From the NCBI RefSeq assembly GCF_047159865.1, contig NZ_AP038804.1:1860001-1924000 (forward strand): a DNA stretch of 64,000 bases. Direction: 5' to 3'. Positions 43,596 through 52,521 of the stretch are shown here, piece after piece. The first letter of the stretch is position 1; the number at the start of each line of letters is the position of its first letter. The notes under the pieces were generated by a model. The model saw only the letters and a program-made list of their open reading frames with translations. It did not search any database and was not told where the DNA came from. Origin of the DNA: JAIOSF01 sp047159865. GTDB taxonomy: Bacteria > Campylobacterota > Campylobacteria > Campylobacterales > Arcobacteraceae. Position numbers and translations under genes: made by a program.

Positions 43596-44711
43596 ATGAA
43601 TAACAACGACACTTTGATACACACTTTACTGAATCCCTCAAATACTTTAAATCCTAACAATATGGAAATGTTTGAAACGATTGCAAATATTATTCAAGCT
43701 GGAGTCGTTTTAGTAGATCCTAAGGTAAAAGATATGCCTATAACATTTGTCAATGATGCTTTTGTAGAAATGACTGGATATTCACGAGAGGAAGCAGTTG
43801 GTAAAAATGCAAGATTTTTACAAGGTGAGTTGTTAGAACAAACACCAAAAAAAAGACTTAAGAAAGCTTTAGAAGAAGAACAATCCTGTGAAATAGAACT
43901 CAAAAATTTTACTAAAGATGGAACACCTTTTTATAATCTTCTAAAAATCACCCCTTTGTTTGACGAAAATGGGGAGATACTTTATTATATAGGACTTCAA
44001 ATCAATATCACAAACTCTATAGAATACCGAAAAGTCACAACTATCAAAAGGCTATCCGAGGGATTGACTCATGAAATAAATACAGCAATGGCTCCCATAA
44101 CAGGTCATATGGAAATTTTAAAATATGATATAGAAGCCATTAGTGATGAAAATGCAAAAAAATATATGCTTGAGAGTTTACAAAGTATCCAAAAGAGTAA
44201 AAAAATCATTGAAGAGATCAGTAGTAGTTTACATTATTTCAGTACCACAAGTAAAACAGACTCCGAAAAATTTAATATTTTGGATTCAATTAACGAGGTC
44301 GTAGCTCAGTATAAAGAAAAAATTTTATTAAATGAGATTAGCTTAAAAATTCAATCATCTCAAATACTATTTTTAGATGCTGAAAAAGATGCCATGATTC
44401 ATTTATGGATGATTTTACTCGATAATAGTATCGATGCACTGATTGAAACTACTAGTAGTAAACAAATCATCATAAAAATAGAAAAACAAGAAAACATTAT
44501 AGAGATATCTTTTGAAGATAATGCAAAAGGGATACATCCTGATATTCAGGAAGATATTTTTAAAGCACTTACCAAAAGCAAAGATTATGGGGGAAAAGGG
44601 ATAGGACTATTTGTAGCCAAATCAATAGTTGAAAGCAATAACGGCACAATATCTTTTTCTACAAGTAATGAGGGTACCAAATTTATTGTTTGTTTTGAAA
44701 GTAATTATTAA
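43596..44711 (+). CDS. LOV-like PAS histidine kinase lacking the photoactive cysteine
   Basis: The 371-residue soluble kinase has a LOV-type PAS domain (~25-140): FVNDAFVEMTGYSREE, GKNARFLQG, LKNFTKDGTPFYNLLKITP and YYIGLQINIT. The flavin-contacting Asn and Gln positions look intact, but the motif that reads NCRFLQ in LOV photoreceptors reads N71-A72-R-F-L-Q, so no cysteinyl adduct can form. The kinase part follows: HisKA with LTHEINTAMAPITGH, N box LLDNSIDAL, G1 EDNAKG and G2 GGKGIGLFVAKS. No response regulator is adjacent. It may sense redox state or light by flavin reduction, or bind another ligand. Confidence 0.9.
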   Translation: MNNNDTLIHTLLNPSNTLNPNNMEMFETIANIIQAGVVLVDPKVKDMPITFVNDAFVEMTGYSREEAVGKNARFLQGELLEQTPKKRLKKALEEEQSCEIELKNFTKDGTPFYNLLKITPLFDENGEILYYIGLQINITNSIEYRKVTTIKRLSEGLTHEINTAMAPITGHMEILKYDIEAISDENAKKYMLESLQSIQKSKKIIEEISSSLHYFSTTSKTDSEKFNILDSINEVVAQYKEKILLNEISLKIQSSQILFLDAEKDAMIHLWMILLDNSIDALIETTSSKQIIIKIEKQENIIEISFEDNAKGIHPDIQEDIFKALTKSKDYGGKGIGLFVAKSIVESNNGTISFSTSNEGTKFIVCFESNY

Positions 44712-44739
44712 AGTAAAATTTATCTATATTTAAGCTAAA

Positions 44740-44777
44740 TTGACAGAAGTTGACAAAAGTTCGTTATATAATATATT
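44740..44777 (+). promoter_or_regulatory. Probable promoter upstream of the large surface protein
   Basis: Two TTGACA hexamers (44740-44745 and 44750-44755) form a ten-base repeat. The second is 16 bases from TATATT (44772-44777). This is the best -35 in the window and gives a leader of about 150 bases before the large gene. Confidence 0.55.
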
Positions 44778-44793
44778 GATTGAAAGGTAAAAT

Positions 44794-44817
44794 ATGACTA
44801 AAGATATTTTTCTATAA
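44794..44817 (+). CDS. Putative 7-codon leader ORF
   Basis: ATG preceded at six bases by GAAAGG encodes MTKDIFL and stops. It is the first start codon of the leader transcript of the large surface-protein gene. Too short to judge alone; the ribosome-binding site and its place before a palindrome are the reasons to note it. Confidence 0.25.
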   Translation: MTKDIFL

Positions 44818-44848
44818 ACTTAAAGTAGTTATCGTAGTTCATATTTTC

Positions 44849-44880
44849 TATGTTATGTTTTTAATTAAAAATATAACATA
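44849..44880. repeat. 32-bp near-perfect palindrome in the leader
   Basis: TATGTTATGTTTTTAA and TTAAAAATATAACATA are reverse complements except for one G-T position, with no spacer. It could be a DNA operator or a long leader hairpin. No T-run follows on the plus strand. Confidence 0.55.
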
Positions 44881-44901
44881 CAAAATTATAAGGGGAATAA
44901 G

Positions 44902-44940
44902 ATGTTGAAAATATATTTTTTTAAAGAGGAATTAAGATGA
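44902..44940 (+). CDS. Putative 12-codon leader ORF overlapping the surface-protein start
   Basis: ATG preceded by AAGGGG encodes MLKIYFFKEELR; its stop overlaps the next ATG (ATGA), so translation of the large gene could be coupled to it. The large gene also has its own AGAGGA site within this ORF. Confidence 0.35.
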   Translation: MLKIYFFKEELR

Positions 44941-47900
44941 ATTTTAAAAAGTTAAGATTAATAATAGCGATGATAACATTGTCATCTATAAATATTTTCG
45001 GTGCTAATGTAACAATAGGTAATTCAGTTGCAGGAACACACGATACTAGTTCTAATTCAGTAGGACAATCTTTTCAAGCGACTAAAACAGGAGTGATTTC
45101 AATAATTAGAGTTGCTAATGGTGCAGGTACTTTTAGTGGTAATTTAAAAATTTATTCAGGTGCTGGGAATGGAGGTAGTTTATTACATACTCAAGCAGTT
45201 ACATTAACTGGAACAAACCCAGTTTACTCTTCTTATAGTTTTGAAGATATTACAATAAGTGCATCAGTTGAAATTACAAGCGGATTTACTTATACATTTG
45301 TATTTACGGATGGTACTGATCAATTAATATATGAAAATGGTGCTAGCTATGCAGATGGTCAATTATATGTAGATGCAGGAGCAAATCCAGTGGCTGCATA
45401 TGATATGGTATTTGAAGTAGTTCAAGGTGATGCACCATCATCCAACACAGCCCCAACCATCACAAATGCCACAGCATCCCAAGCAGTAAATGACAACGCA
45501 ACTATCACACCATTTAGTACAATAACCTTAGCAGATACAGATGGAGATAATCTAGCAGTAACTATAGCTTTAGATGATAATGCTAAAGGTACACTTTCAT
45601 CTACTTCTATAGCAAGCACAAGTGTAGCAGCAGCACAAACAGCACTAAGAGCTATCACATTTAATCCAACAGATAATAGAGTAGCCCCAGGAAGTACTGA
45701 AACCACAACATTTACAATAACTGTAAATGATGGAACTACAAACTCAACACCAAACAACACAACAACAATAGTAAGTACAAGTGTAAATGATGCCCCAACA
45801 GATATAACTCTTAGTAGTGCAAGTGTAGCTCAAAGTGGTGGATCAAATGCAACTGTAGGAACACTGGGAGTAACAGATGCAGACACAGGAGATACTGCAA
45901 CTTACTCGTTAGTAGCAGGAACAGATGACACAAATAATGGAAGCTTTAATATAAGTGGTACAAGTTTACGAGCAAATGATTCTAGTGCATTAGCAGCAGG
46001 AACTTATAAAATAAGATTAAATGTAAATGATGGCGATGCAAACTTTGAAAAAGCATTTACTATTATTGTTGTTGATGATGTAGTACCAACATTATCAGCT
46101 GTAAGTAGTGCAAATGTATTAGGAACAACAGCAGATATAAAAGCCACCCCAAATGAAACTGGAAATATGTATTATGTAATAGCTTCTAGTTCATCAACAC
46201 CAACAGCAGATAATGTGATAAACAATACAGTAACAAATAGTGTAAAAAATGGTACAAGTGCAGTAACAGCTAGCACAGCAAAATCATTTAGTGTTACAGG
46301 TTTGAGTGATTCTACACAATACTACTTTTATATAGTTACAGTTGATAGTGCTTCAAATAAAAGTACAGTATCAAACGGAACATTTACTACTACAGATACA
46401 ACAGCCCCAAGTAAGTCAAGCTCAAGCCCAGCAGATGATGCAACAGGGATAAGTATAAGTTCAAACCTAACATTTACCTTCTCAGAAAACATAGTATTAG
46501 ATACAGGTAGTGTAGTATTGTATAAAGCAGATGGCACAGTAGTAGAAACATTTAATGTAGCAAACGGTACAGGAAGTGCAGGGGGAACTATAGGGGTATC
46601 AACAAATACACTTACTATAAACCCACATAGTGACCTACTAAGTAATGAAAGTTACTATATCCAAATAGCTAACACAGCTATAAAAGATAGTTCAGGAAAT
46701 AGCTTTACAGGGATAAATGATGTAACAACTTGGAACTTCACAGCAGATAAACCAACAGTAACTTTATCTAAAAGTAGTGCAAATATAGCAGAAAATGGTG
46801 GAACAGTAACACTTACAGCTACATTAAGTAGTATAAGTAAAACACCAGTAACAGTAACTTTAGCTACAAGCGGAACAGCAAATAACCCAGCAGACTATAC
46901 ACTAAGCTCAACAAGCCTAAAGATAGCAGCAGGAGATACAACAGCAACAGCAACCCTTACAGGAGTAGATGATAGCATAACAGATATAGATGAAACTATT
47001 ATTGTAGATATCTCAAGTGTAGTAAATGGAACAGAATCAGGAACTCAACAACAAACAGTAACTATAACAGATGATGATATCCCTCAAATAAAAACTAGTA
47101 AAACAACAGCAAGTGTAGATGAAAATGGAACAACAGATAGTTTTACAGTATTTTTAGATAATCAACCAACAACAGATGTAGTTATAGATATAAGCAACAA
47201 TGATACAAGTGAAGTAACAGTAGATAAAACAAGCCTCACCTTTACAAATGCAAACTATAATACTCCACAAACAGTAACACTCACAGGTGTAGATGATGCT
47301 GATATAGATGGAAATATACAAACAGCTATCACTCTTAGTATAAATGATGCAAGTAGTGATGATATGTATGATAACTCAATCAATAAAACAGTAACAGTAA
47401 CTACAATAGATGATGAAAATATCGCACCTGTAGTAACAGATATCAACCTAACTACACCAGAAGATACAAACCTAAGCCTCAGCCTTACAAACTTTACAAA
47501 CGCTTTTAGTGATAGTGATATAGGTGATAGCTTAGATAAAATAAAATTTACTTCTTTAGGCTCAAATGGTGTCTTAAAACTTAATAATATAGATATCACA
47601 ACAAACCAAGAGATCAATAATACTCAGATAAATAACTTAGTATATGTACCAAATCAAGAGTTCAACGGAGATGATAGCTTCACTTATGAAGCAAGTGATT
47701 CAAAAACTTACTCAAATAGTGCCTCTTTAGGTATCTCTGTAACTTTAGTAAATGATGCCCCAGTTATTTATACAGTATTTAATGATGTAAATATCACAGA
47801 AGATAATGGAACTAGAAATTATGAACTCAATGTTACAGACTATGAGTTTGATGATATTAATGTAACAGTAGAATCAAATAATACAGATATCATAAGAGTA

Positions 47901-49148
47901 GTTCAAAACTGGACAAATGAACTTCAATCACAAGACTACTATAATCTTTTAGACTTTAATCTCACAACAGTACAAGATGCAACAGGTATAGTACAAATCA
48001 CTATAAAAGCTGTAGATATAGATGGAGCAACTAACGAAAAAACATTTGATATAAATGTAACTGCTGTAAATGATAGCTTTAGCTTACAAGATTTTACAAA
48101 ACAAGTATACTATAAAGGATTTGATGATAAAAATCTTTCACTTATAGCAAACAATCCAGACCAAGATGAAAATATAACATATAATATTTCTTTTTCTGAT
48201 AGTTCGCTTGTGAATTATACTATACAAGATGATTATCTTATCCTCACTTCCCCAAGCACAGAAAAAAGTGGAATAACCGATCTAAATATTAGCGCAACAG
48301 ATGGTGAGAATAATGATACTACATCTTTTAAAGTACAAATACTACTTCTAAAAGAGGGAGATAATATCAAAGAAAATGGTGAGATAAATGTAACAGAAGA
48401 GGGGAATGCAACTGTAACAACTATCTCATTTGGTACAGATCTAACTGTACAAACATCAGATGATACAAATGGTAGTAAAAAAGCAACAGTACAAACATCA
48501 ACAACTAGTACACCAACAGAAGCATCATCTACACTAAACGGTGCAACTGTAGAGATTATAGATAGTGGGTTACACCTATTATTTGATGAAGATACTTCTA
48601 ACTCTTTAAAAGCAGAAGCAAACATAACAACCACAGGAAAAACAACCCATACTTTAACTTTAAGTGATGGAAATATTACACAAGCTATCTCAGAAGCAGT
48701 AGGAACAAAAACTTTTATACAAAAAGTAAATAATATATTACAAATAGTTACCTCTTTGTCATTTAACGGTTCAACTATCTCATCAAAAGCAGATGAAAAT
48801 GGTACAGCAACTCATAGTGTACAAAAAGGTACATCTACTTCTACAGCAACTTCAAAACTAAAAGGTGCAAAAACACTTATTACTTCAAGTGGAGATGTTG
48901 CAACAACAGCAGGTAAGATGATATCAAATGGATCTACTATAAAAGCAAAAGTTATCACAGATAAAGATGGAAAAACAATAACACAGTTTGTACAAATAGA
49001 TAATAATGATAATGAAACAGTTTTAGAAAACACTCTTAAAACAAACTCCTCATACCCAATAGGAAATGAAGTAGAAATAGATATGATCAATAATCAACTC
49101 TATATTAAAACAAAAACACCATTAACAAGTGATATCACGATAGACTAA
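44937..49148 (+). CDS. Large secreted or surface protein with cadherin-, Ig- and Calx-beta-like repeats
   Basis: The 1403-residue product begins with a signal peptide (MNFKKLRLIIAMITLSSINIFGA). After a unique N-terminal domain (~24-165) come cadherin/VCBS-like repeats ending in VNDAP (~170-290, ~290-385), a fibronectin-like unit (~385-490), a Big_5-type Ig unit (TTAPSKSSSSPADDATGIS, ~490-605), Calx-beta units (~607-712 and ~715-810, each with ENG and a terminal DDD/DDE), then cadherin-like units with PEDTNLSL and NQEFNGDDSFTY. The C-terminal ~250 residues are Thr/Ser-rich with TST and DENGT repeats. Calcium-binding DxD/DDD positions are frequent. No LPXTG, RTX nonapeptide or PEP-CTERM sorting signal is visible. 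Probable adhesin; a lipoprotein gene follows nine bases later. Confidence 0.85.
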   Translation: MNFKKLRLIIAMITLSSINIFGANVTIGNSVAGTHDTSSNSVGQSFQATKTGVISIIRVANGAGTFSGNLKIYSGAGNGGSLLHTQAVTLTGTNPVYSSYSFEDITISASVEITSGFTYTFVFTDGTDQLIYENGASYADGQLYVDAGANPVAAYDMVFEVVQGDAPSSNTAPTITNATASQAVNDNATITPFSTITLADTDGDNLAVTIALDDNAKGTLSSTSIASTSVAAAQTALRAITFNPTDNRVAPGSTETTTFTITVNDGTTNSTPNNTTTIVSTSVNDAPTDITLSSASVAQSGGSNATVGTLGVTDADTGDTATYSLVAGTDDTNNGSFNISGTSLRANDSSALAAGTYKIRLNVNDGDANFEKAFTIIVVDDVVPTLSAVSSANVLGTTADIKATPNETGNMYYVIASSSSTPTADNVINNTVTNSVKNGTSAVTASTAKSFSVTGLSDSTQYYFYIVTVDSASNKSTVSNGTFTTTDTTAPSKSSSSPADDATGISISSNLTFTFSENIVLDTGSVVLYKADGTVVETFNVANGTGSAGGTIGVSTNTLTINPHSDLLSNESYYIQIANTAIKDSSGNSFTGINDVTTWNFTADKPTVTLSKSSANIAENGGTVTLTATLSSISKTPVTVTLATSGTANNPADYTLSSTSLKIAAGDTTATATLTGVDDSITDIDETIIVDISSVVNGTESGTQQQTVTITDDDIPQIKTSKTTASVDENGTTDSFTVFLDNQPTTDVVIDISNNDTSEVTVDKTSLTFTNANYNTPQTVTLTGVDDADIDGNIQTAITLSINDASSDDMYDNSINKTVTVTTIDDENIAPVVTDINLTTPEDTNLSLSLTNFTNAFSDSDIGDSLDKIKFTSLGSNGVLKLNNIDITTNQEINNTQINNLVYVPNQEFNGDDSFTYEASDSKTYSNSASLGISVTLVNDAPVIYTVFNDVNITEDNGTRNYELNVTDYEFDDINVTVESNNTDIIRVVQNWTNELQSQDYYNLLDFNLTTVQDATGIVQITIKAVDIDGATNEKTFDINVTAVNDSFSLQDFTKQVYYKGFDDKNLSLIANNPDQDENITYNISFSDSSLVNYTIQDDYLILTSPSTEKSGITDLNISATDGENNDTTSFKVQILLLKEGDNIKENGEINVTEEGNATVTTISFGTDLTVQTSDDTNGSKKATVQTSTTSTPTEASSTLNGATVEIIDSGLHLLFDEDTSNSLKAEANITTTGKTTHTLTLSDGNITQAISEAVGTKTFIQKVNNILQIVTSLSFNGSTISSKADENGTATHSVQKGTSTSTATSKLKGAKTLITSSGDVATTAGKMISNGSTIKAKVITDKDGKTITQFVQIDNNDNETVLENTLKTNSSYPIGNEVEIDMINNQLYIKTKTPLTSDITID

Positions 49149-49157
49149 GGAAATAAT

Positions 49158-49454
49158 ATGAAAAATACACACAAAAAAATAGTATCAGTATCTTTGCTAA
49201 CACTTCTTACTTTCACATTTAACGCTTGTGGAGGTGGAGGAAGTGGAGGCTCATCAGGTTCACAAAATATTACAGCAATAGATGTAGAGTGTACAACACC
49301 TGCGACAATTAACAACTATATCAAACTAGAAAGTGGGGATACAATCTCTATAGCAAGTGGAAACCCAACAATAGTAACTTATCATGACTCAAATGGAACT
49401 AAAAGAGTTTGTCTTGATGCTAGTTCTTCTGGGTCTGCTAATATTTTAAGGTGA
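49158..49454 (+). CDS. Small lipoprotein
   Basis: The 98-residue product has a lipoprotein signal peptide (VSLLTLLTFTFNACGGGG, lipobox FNAC) followed by a Gly/Ser linker. The small mature domain holds two cysteines (in VECTTPA and RVCLDAS) that could form a disulfide. I do not recognise the domain. It lies nine bases after the large surface-protein gene with an AAGGAAA site, so it may anchor or help export that protein. A short AGGT-GAT-ACCT stem with CTTTTTAATTT just after the stop is a weak terminator candidate. Confidence 0.75.
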   Translation: MKNTHKKIVSVSLLTLLTFTFNACGGGGSGGSSGSQNITAIDVECTTPATINNYIKLESGDTISIASGNPTIVTYHDSNGTKRVCLDASSSGSANILR

Positions 49455-49519
49455 TACCTCTTTTTAATTTCAGATAATTTAGATACAATTTAAGAATATT
49501 AATAATCAAGGAGTAGATC

Positions 49520-50428
49520 TTGACACAGATAATTGATGGTATATTTAACAATGTAAAGTATTGGAAAAATAAAAAACTACTTCTGCAAGCTATTCATCCT
49601 GATTATTATCGTAATAAACAGATTATCATAAGACTTCTAGGGGTGACTGCACAAAGCATCTCTAGAGACAATGAAGCTAAAAAAGATATGTGGAATCATA
49701 TGATTTTCAATGAAAATTTAGGTGATGATATTTTGAAACAAGTTGATAAAACTATTTTGGATGATCCTGAATTTATAAAAACAGCTGTTGGTAAATATAA
49801 CAGAACTTATCTCTACGCAAGTCATCGTTTAAAAGCTAGCAGAGAGATTGCAGTTTTGGCTGCAATGGCAGAAAAAGATGAAAATGAAACTACTTTTAAA
49901 CACCCTATACTAAAATATATGCCCGAAGTATTCAAAAAAGACAATGAGATCTCGGTGATTGCAACGACTCGAAATATTAACAATCTTCAATATTCAGAAA
50001 GTTTAAAAAGGAACAAATATTTTATCATGGATATGATGAATTTAATTGATGATCATGAGATGAAACAAAAGATATTACGATTTATAGATCCAGATCTATT
50101 AAATGACAAAAAATTTGTAAGTCGTTTGGGTTGTTTTGATAACATGTGTGAAAAATTTCAAGGTGATGTTGAGTTTGTAGCAGCAGCTGTAAGACATGAT
50201 ATCTCTATATTGAAAAAAACAGAAATATTTGATGAGTCAATTATCAAAAATGCGTTAAAAAATGATGATATCTATTCTGCTAGAGAGAATGTAATAGCCG
50301 ATATTTTTAGATACATAGAAAAGTTTAATCATAACTATGAAGAATTCAACGAAAAGATAAAAGATAAAAAAGTTTTACACAATCTATTTTGGATGATGGG
50401 TGAAACTATCTCAGATGAGTTTTTATAA
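49520..50428 (+). CDS. DUF4116-like repeat protein of unknown function
   Basis: The 302-residue protein starts with TTG (AAGGAG six bases upstream). It is built of repeats of the type DDPEFIKTAVGKYNRTYLYASHRLK and DVEFVAAAVRHDISILKK, resembling DUF4116 units (D-x-E-F-V-x-x-A-V), with related but weaker copies at IIIRLLGVTAQSIS and NEISVIATTRNINNLQYSE. No signal peptide or catalytic motif. It ends one base before the probable start of the REC-PAS-GGDEF-EAL gene, so the two are probably one transcript. Function unknown. Confidence 0.7.
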   Translation: MTQIIDGIFNNVKYWKNKKLLLQAIHPDYYRNKQIIIRLLGVTAQSISRDNEAKKDMWNHMIFNENLGDDILKQVDKTILDDPEFIKTAVGKYNRTYLYASHRLKASREIAVLAAMAEKDENETTFKHPILKYMPEVFKKDNEISVIATTRNINNLQYSESLKRNKYFIMDMMNLIDDHEMKQKILRFIDPDLLNDKKFVSRLGCFDNMCEKFQGDVEFVAAAVRHDISILKKTEIFDESIIKNALKNDDIYSARENVIADIFRYIEKFNHNYEEFNEKIKDKKVLHNLFWMMGETISDEFL

Positions 50429-50429
50429 A

Positions 50430-52391
50430 ATGAAAAAATTTCTTAAAAGAGTAAATCTATTATTTTATGAAGAACCAAACTCTGATTTGGGTGACTTACT
50501 TGTAGAACTTTTTGCAGATGTCCATTGTGTTGGTTCTAACGAAGATGCAATGGGTATATATCAAAAACACTATATTGATATTATTGTTATAGAAATAGAT
50601 ACTATGATTGAAGAGAAGTTAGAGTTCTTAAGTGTTGTGAAAAACAAAAATCTTTTTTCACTTATAGTTGCTGTTTCAAAAGAAGAAAATTTAAATGTAA
50701 TTTCAAAATTTATTAAAATCGGACTAGATAGTTATGTGAAAAAACCTTTTGGAAAAGAGTTTTTAATAGATGAACTTAACAGTTTAGAAAAAAAATATAA
50801 CATATATGAAAAATATAAAGATGATAAAGTAAATTTGAATTTATTACAACAATATCAAAATATCACAGATAAAAGTTCTATTATTTCCAAAACGGATAAA
50901 TCAGGAAGAATTACTTATGTCAATGATAATTTTTGTAAAATTTCAGGATATACAAAAGATGAACTCTTGGGAAAAAATCATAATATGGTACGACCAATAG
51001 ATAGTCCTAAAGAGCTGTATAAAGATATGTGGAATACAATCAAGAAGAAAAAACAACAGTGGAATGGAATCTTAAAAAATATCTCGAAAAATGGTGAGTT
51101 ATATTATGTAAAATCAACCATCACTCCACTTTTAGATGAAGATGGAAATATTGTAGAATATATTGCTCTAAGACAAAATATAAGTGATATTCTTACCGAT
51201 AAAAAACACTTTTTAGATAAAATTGCATCAAATATTATGTCTGTTCTTATTATGGTTCAAATTGAAGAGTTTGATATGTTGGAGAAGTTCCATAGTTTAT
51301 ATATTATTGATCAAATCGAAAAACTTTTTGGATATAAGCTTTTAAACTATCTTCCATCAACTTATAAGTTCAAAAATGTGTATAATTTAGGTGATGGTAA
51401 GTATGCTTTACTTACTGATTTTGATAGCTTTTTAGAAGCTGCTGTTTCTTTGGAAGACTATTTAACTGAATTTGTCAATAATGTAAAAAAATCACGATTA
51501 ACTATCGATGATATGGATTATGACATAAATATAACTTTGAGTTACTCTTTAGGTAAACATATGATTTATGAAGATGCCAAATCAGGATTAGAGATGGCTA
51601 TAGAGAAAAATATAACTATATGTCATGCAAACGATTTTTCAATAAAAGACCAACAAGAAGCTAAAAAGAATTTAGATGTTATAAAAATGGTAAAACAAGC
51701 TTTAGATGAATATAAAATTTTATCTTATTTCCAACCCATTGTAAATAATAAAACAGAACAAATCGAAAAGTATGAATCTTTAGTAAGACTTATAGATGAA
51801 AAAGGGAAAGTAATCTCTCCTTATGAATTTTTAAGTATTTCAAAAAGAGGTTCTTATTACAATAAAATTACAAAACGAGTTTTAGAAAATTCGTTTGAAG
51901 TATTAAAAACTATTAAAACAGAGCTTTCTATAAATCTATCAACTTTAGATATCGAAAAAGATGAAACACGAAATCTTATCTATTCACTTTTAGAAGAAAA
52001 TGAAAAAGACCGAAAGAGATTAGTTTTTGAACTCTTAGAAGATGAAAGAGTAAAAGATTTTAAAAGTGTTAAAATCTTTATACGAAAAGTGAAAAAAATG
52101 GGTGTTTCTATAGCAATAGATGATTTTGGTGCAGGGTACTCTAATTTTGAAAGACTTCTTGAATTTGAACCAGATTTATTAAAGATAGATGGTTCTTTAA
52201 TTAAAAATATTCTTACTGATAAATATAGCCAAAATGTCGTTGAAACAATTGTTGTTTTTGCTAAAAGACAAAATATTAAAACGATTGCAGAATATGTTGA
52301 AAATAAAGAGATATTTGATTTCTTAAATAACTTAGGTGTAGATTATTCTCAAGGCTATTATTTTGGTAAGCCAGAATATTTAGCATTTTAA
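50430..52391 (+). CDS. REC-like/PAS/degenerate GGDEF/EAL cyclic di-GMP phosphodiesterase
   Basis: From the ATG following the previous stop, 653 residues. An N-terminal receiver-like domain (~1-115) has Glu where the phosphorylated Asp should be (IIVIEIDTM) but keeps the VKKPF lysine. A PAS domain follows (~140-250, GYTKDELLGKNHNM). The GGDEF-like domain (~260-410) has lost its motif (LGDGKYALLTD). The EAL domain (~415-650) retains KYESLVR, FELLED, IDDFGAGYSN, LLKIDG, and SQGYYFGKP, so it should hydrolyse cyclic di-GMP. The receiver is unlikely to be switched by phosphorylation in the normal way. An upstream in-frame ATG at 50400 lies inside the previous gene. Confidence 0.9.
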   Translation: MKKFLKRVNLLFYEEPNSDLGDLLVELFADVHCVGSNEDAMGIYQKHYIDIIVIEIDTMIEEKLEFLSVVKNKNLFSLIVAVSKEENLNVISKFIKIGLDSYVKKPFGKEFLIDELNSLEKKYNIYEKYKDDKVNLNLLQQYQNITDKSSIISKTDKSGRITYVNDNFCKISGYTKDELLGKNHNMVRPIDSPKELYKDMWNTIKKKKQQWNGILKNISKNGELYYVKSTITPLLDEDGNIVEYIALRQNISDILTDKKHFLDKIASNIMSVLIMVQIEEFDMLEKFHSLYIIDQIEKLFGYKLLNYLPSTYKFKNVYNLGDGKYALLTDFDSFLEAAVSLEDYLTEFVNNVKKSRLTIDDMDYDINITLSYSLGKHMIYEDAKSGLEMAIEKNITICHANDFSIKDQQEAKKNLDVIKMVKQALDEYKILSYFQPIVNNKTEQIEKYESLVRLIDEKGKVISPYEFLSISKRGSYYNKITKRVLENSFEVLKTIKTELSINLSTLDIEKDETRNLIYSLLEENEKDRKRLVFELLEDERVKDFKSVKIFIRKVKKMGVSIAIDDFGAGYSNFERLLEFEPDLLKIDGSLIKNILTDKYSQNVVETIVVFAKRQNIKTIAEYVENKEIFDFLNNLGVDYSQGYYFGKPEYLAF

Positions 52392-52464
52392 TAACTTTTT
52401 ATGATATAAAATGTATCAAAAATTCTCTTTAATTTAAAATATCCTTAAATACTATATAAAAAAT

Positions 52465-52492
52465 TTAATCTAAATTTAGATTAATGTATACT
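52465..52492 (+). promoter_or_regulatory. nuo operon promoter with 20-bp palindrome
   Basis: TTAATCTAAATTTAGATTAA (52465-52484) is a perfect palindrome. It is followed at once by an extended -10, TGTATACT (TATACT at 52487-52492), so the palindrome covers the -35 region. Binding of a dimeric regulator there would repress or replace -35 contacts. The nuoA ATG is 30 bases further on. Confidence 0.65.
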
Positions 52493-52521
52493 CTAAGCAA
52501 AACTATAAAATAGGATAAGAA

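Noticed and set aside
45422..49090. Several Val/Ser/Leu-rich minus-strand frames inside the large surface-protein gene
   Set aside because: They mirror the Thr/Asp/Ala-rich repeats on the coding strand; none has a plausible ribosome-binding site or domain.
44937..49148. Possible RTX toxin or type I secretion substrate
   Set aside because: No GGxGxD nonapeptide repeats and no type I secretion genes in the window; only DxD-type positions in cadherin- and Calx-like folds.
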